Assembly (NCBI RefSeq): GCF_039872765.1
Contig: NZ_JBDPZC010000009.1
Span: forward strand, 140,609 to 204,608
Direction of reading: 5' to 3'
From: Roseateles_B flavus
GTDB lineage: Bacteria; Pseudomonadota; Gammaproteobacteria; Burkholderiales; Burkholderiaceae_C
DNA: 64,000 nucleotides
Below, in pieces: positions 63,467 through 64,000 of the stretch. The stretch's first letter is position 1, and each line of letters opens with the position of its first letter. A program made the translations under genes and the position numbers. The notes beneath the pieces are model-generated. The model was not told the DNA's origin, ran no database searches, and was given only the letters and a program-made list of their open reading frames with translations.

Positions 63467-63843
63467 CAGCCCTGTCAGATTGTGTAGACACAGTATCTGA
63501 AGTCATGGGGGCGCCCGCCAGCCCTAAGCGACGAAGCGCCGTCCTTGAAGAGTGACCTGCGCCCACGTCGGATGAAACGCCTGGGTAGCGGACGAAATGC
63601 GAGTCGCTCGCAGTTGTGATGAGCGGGGAGCGAGCGCAGGACAGGCGCCTGGTCTGGATGCATACACAGCGCGCCCCATCAGACTGCGGGCACTGATCGG
63701 CCCTCCGGAGCGCCGATAGAGCGCAACGCCTGCGGCATGTCTGGATAGGGCTGCGGGGAGAAGACATCTGCTCACCGGAATGTCGCCCGTGCATTGTTGG
63801 AAGGCGTCCGCGAATACTCGGCGGGCATCCTCGCCCCAAAAGC
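63467..63843. other. Intergenic region before the 5S rRNA terminator
   Basis: About 380 bp with no gene I can support. Frames crossing it on the minus strand run into the 5S rRNA gene and so are not credible. No tRNA fold was seen. It separates the rRNA operon end from the small exported protein gene. Confidence 0.5.
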
Positions 63844-63875
63844 AAAACCCCCGATCCTTTGGGGACCGGGGGTTT
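63844..63875 (-). terminator. Terminator after the 5S rRNA
   Basis: On the minus strand AAACCCCC (63875-63868) pairs with GGGGGTTT (63852-63845), with an inner imperfect stem, followed by TTGC. This is the likely end of the rRNA operon. Confidence 0.85.
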
Positions 63876-63887
63876 GGCGGGATATTA

Positions 63888-64000
63888 GCCTGACGATGAC
63901 CTACTTTCACACGGGAATCCGCACTATCATCGGCGCTGACTCGTTTCACTGTCCTGTTCGGGATGGGAAGGAGTGGGACCAAGTCGCTATGGTCATCAGG
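63888..64000 (-). rRNA. rrf: 5S ribosomal RNA (5' end at or just past the window edge)
   Basis: The minus strand reads CCTGATGACCATAGCGACTT at the right edge, then TCCCACTCCTTCCCATCCCG and CGAACAGGACAGTGAAAC, and ends near AAGTAGGTCATCGTCAGGC. This is a typical betaproteobacterial 5S rRNA. About one or two bases of the 5' end are probably outside the window; the rest of the rRNA operon lies further right. Confidence 0.95.

Noticed and set aside
63524..63982. 152-codon minus-strand frame near the right end
   Set aside because: It runs into the 5S rRNA gene and its terminator, so it cannot be a real gene.

Overview
The window is a GC-rich chromosomal segment from a motile Gram-negative bacterium, most likely a betaproteobacterium of the order Burkholderiales (Sphaerotilaceae or Comamonadaceae-like). 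The evidence is the mix of flhDC with flhF/flhG, the flagellin and che gene order, FliT/FliS/YcgR-like proteins and the 5S rRNA sequence. No mobile element, prophage, integrase or CRISPR array is visible. Genus is an inference only.

Layout. 1-3866 (+): a left-truncated response regulator with PAS-GGDEF-EAL domains, then a soluble diguanylate cyclase. 3897-11818 (-): an early flagellar operon read flhB-flhA-flhF-flhG-like-fliA-soluble chemoreceptor. 12094-17079 (-): flhD, flhC, a membrane-bound methyltransferase, motA, motB, cheY, cheZ. 17318-17809 (-): a TPR protein. 18525-25274 (+): three tandem short flagellin genes, fliD, fliS, fliT and a YcgR-type flagellar brake. 25303-37792: fliE (-), then fliF-G-H-I-J-K-L-M-N-O-P-Q-R (+). 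37833-43537 (-): a probable five-gene signalling operon (hybrid histidine kinase, NarL-type regulator, YfiN-like diguanylate cyclase, TonB-dependent receptor, YfiR-like protein). 43827-53692 (+): a chemotaxis operon (CheZ-like protein, cheY, cheA, MCP, cheW, MCP, MCP). 53787-64000: mostly housekeeping genes (FtsX-type permease, ygiD, tRNA-Gly, gabD, alaS, a YecA-like protein, a SET-domain protein, a small exported protein) and the 5S rRNA gene at the right edge.

Regulation. A recurring sigma-28 (FliA) motif, TCAA or TAAA, 15 nt, then a close match to GCCGATAA, was found by eye upstream of motA, fliE, fliC2, fliD, fliS and the TPR gene. A looser form with a 16-nt gap lies upstream of fliC1. 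This fits a hierarchy in which FlhDC switches on the early genes and FliA the late ones. Both FlhDC (typical of peritrichous systems) and FlhF (typical of polar placement) are present.

Functional integration. Almost the whole window serves movement and the decision between moving and staying: export gate, C-ring, stator, filament, chemotaxis, four c-di-GMP enzymes or effectors (one GGDEF-EAL, two GGDEF, one PilZ brake), and a receptor-linked YfiR/YfiN module placed between the flagellar and chemotaxis blocks. Rod, hook and flgM genes, and cheR/cheB/cheD, are not in this window.

Most notable points: an FlhG homologue that keeps the N-terminal FlhF-activating motif but has lost its ATP-binding P-loop; a small CheZ-like protein with an FQDxxxQ motif heading the che operon; the histidine kinase-YfiN-TonB receptor-YfiR operon; a sigma-28-driven TPR gene of unknown role; and a modular hairpin repeat family found between flhD and flhC and, in two tandem copies, between fliF and fliG.
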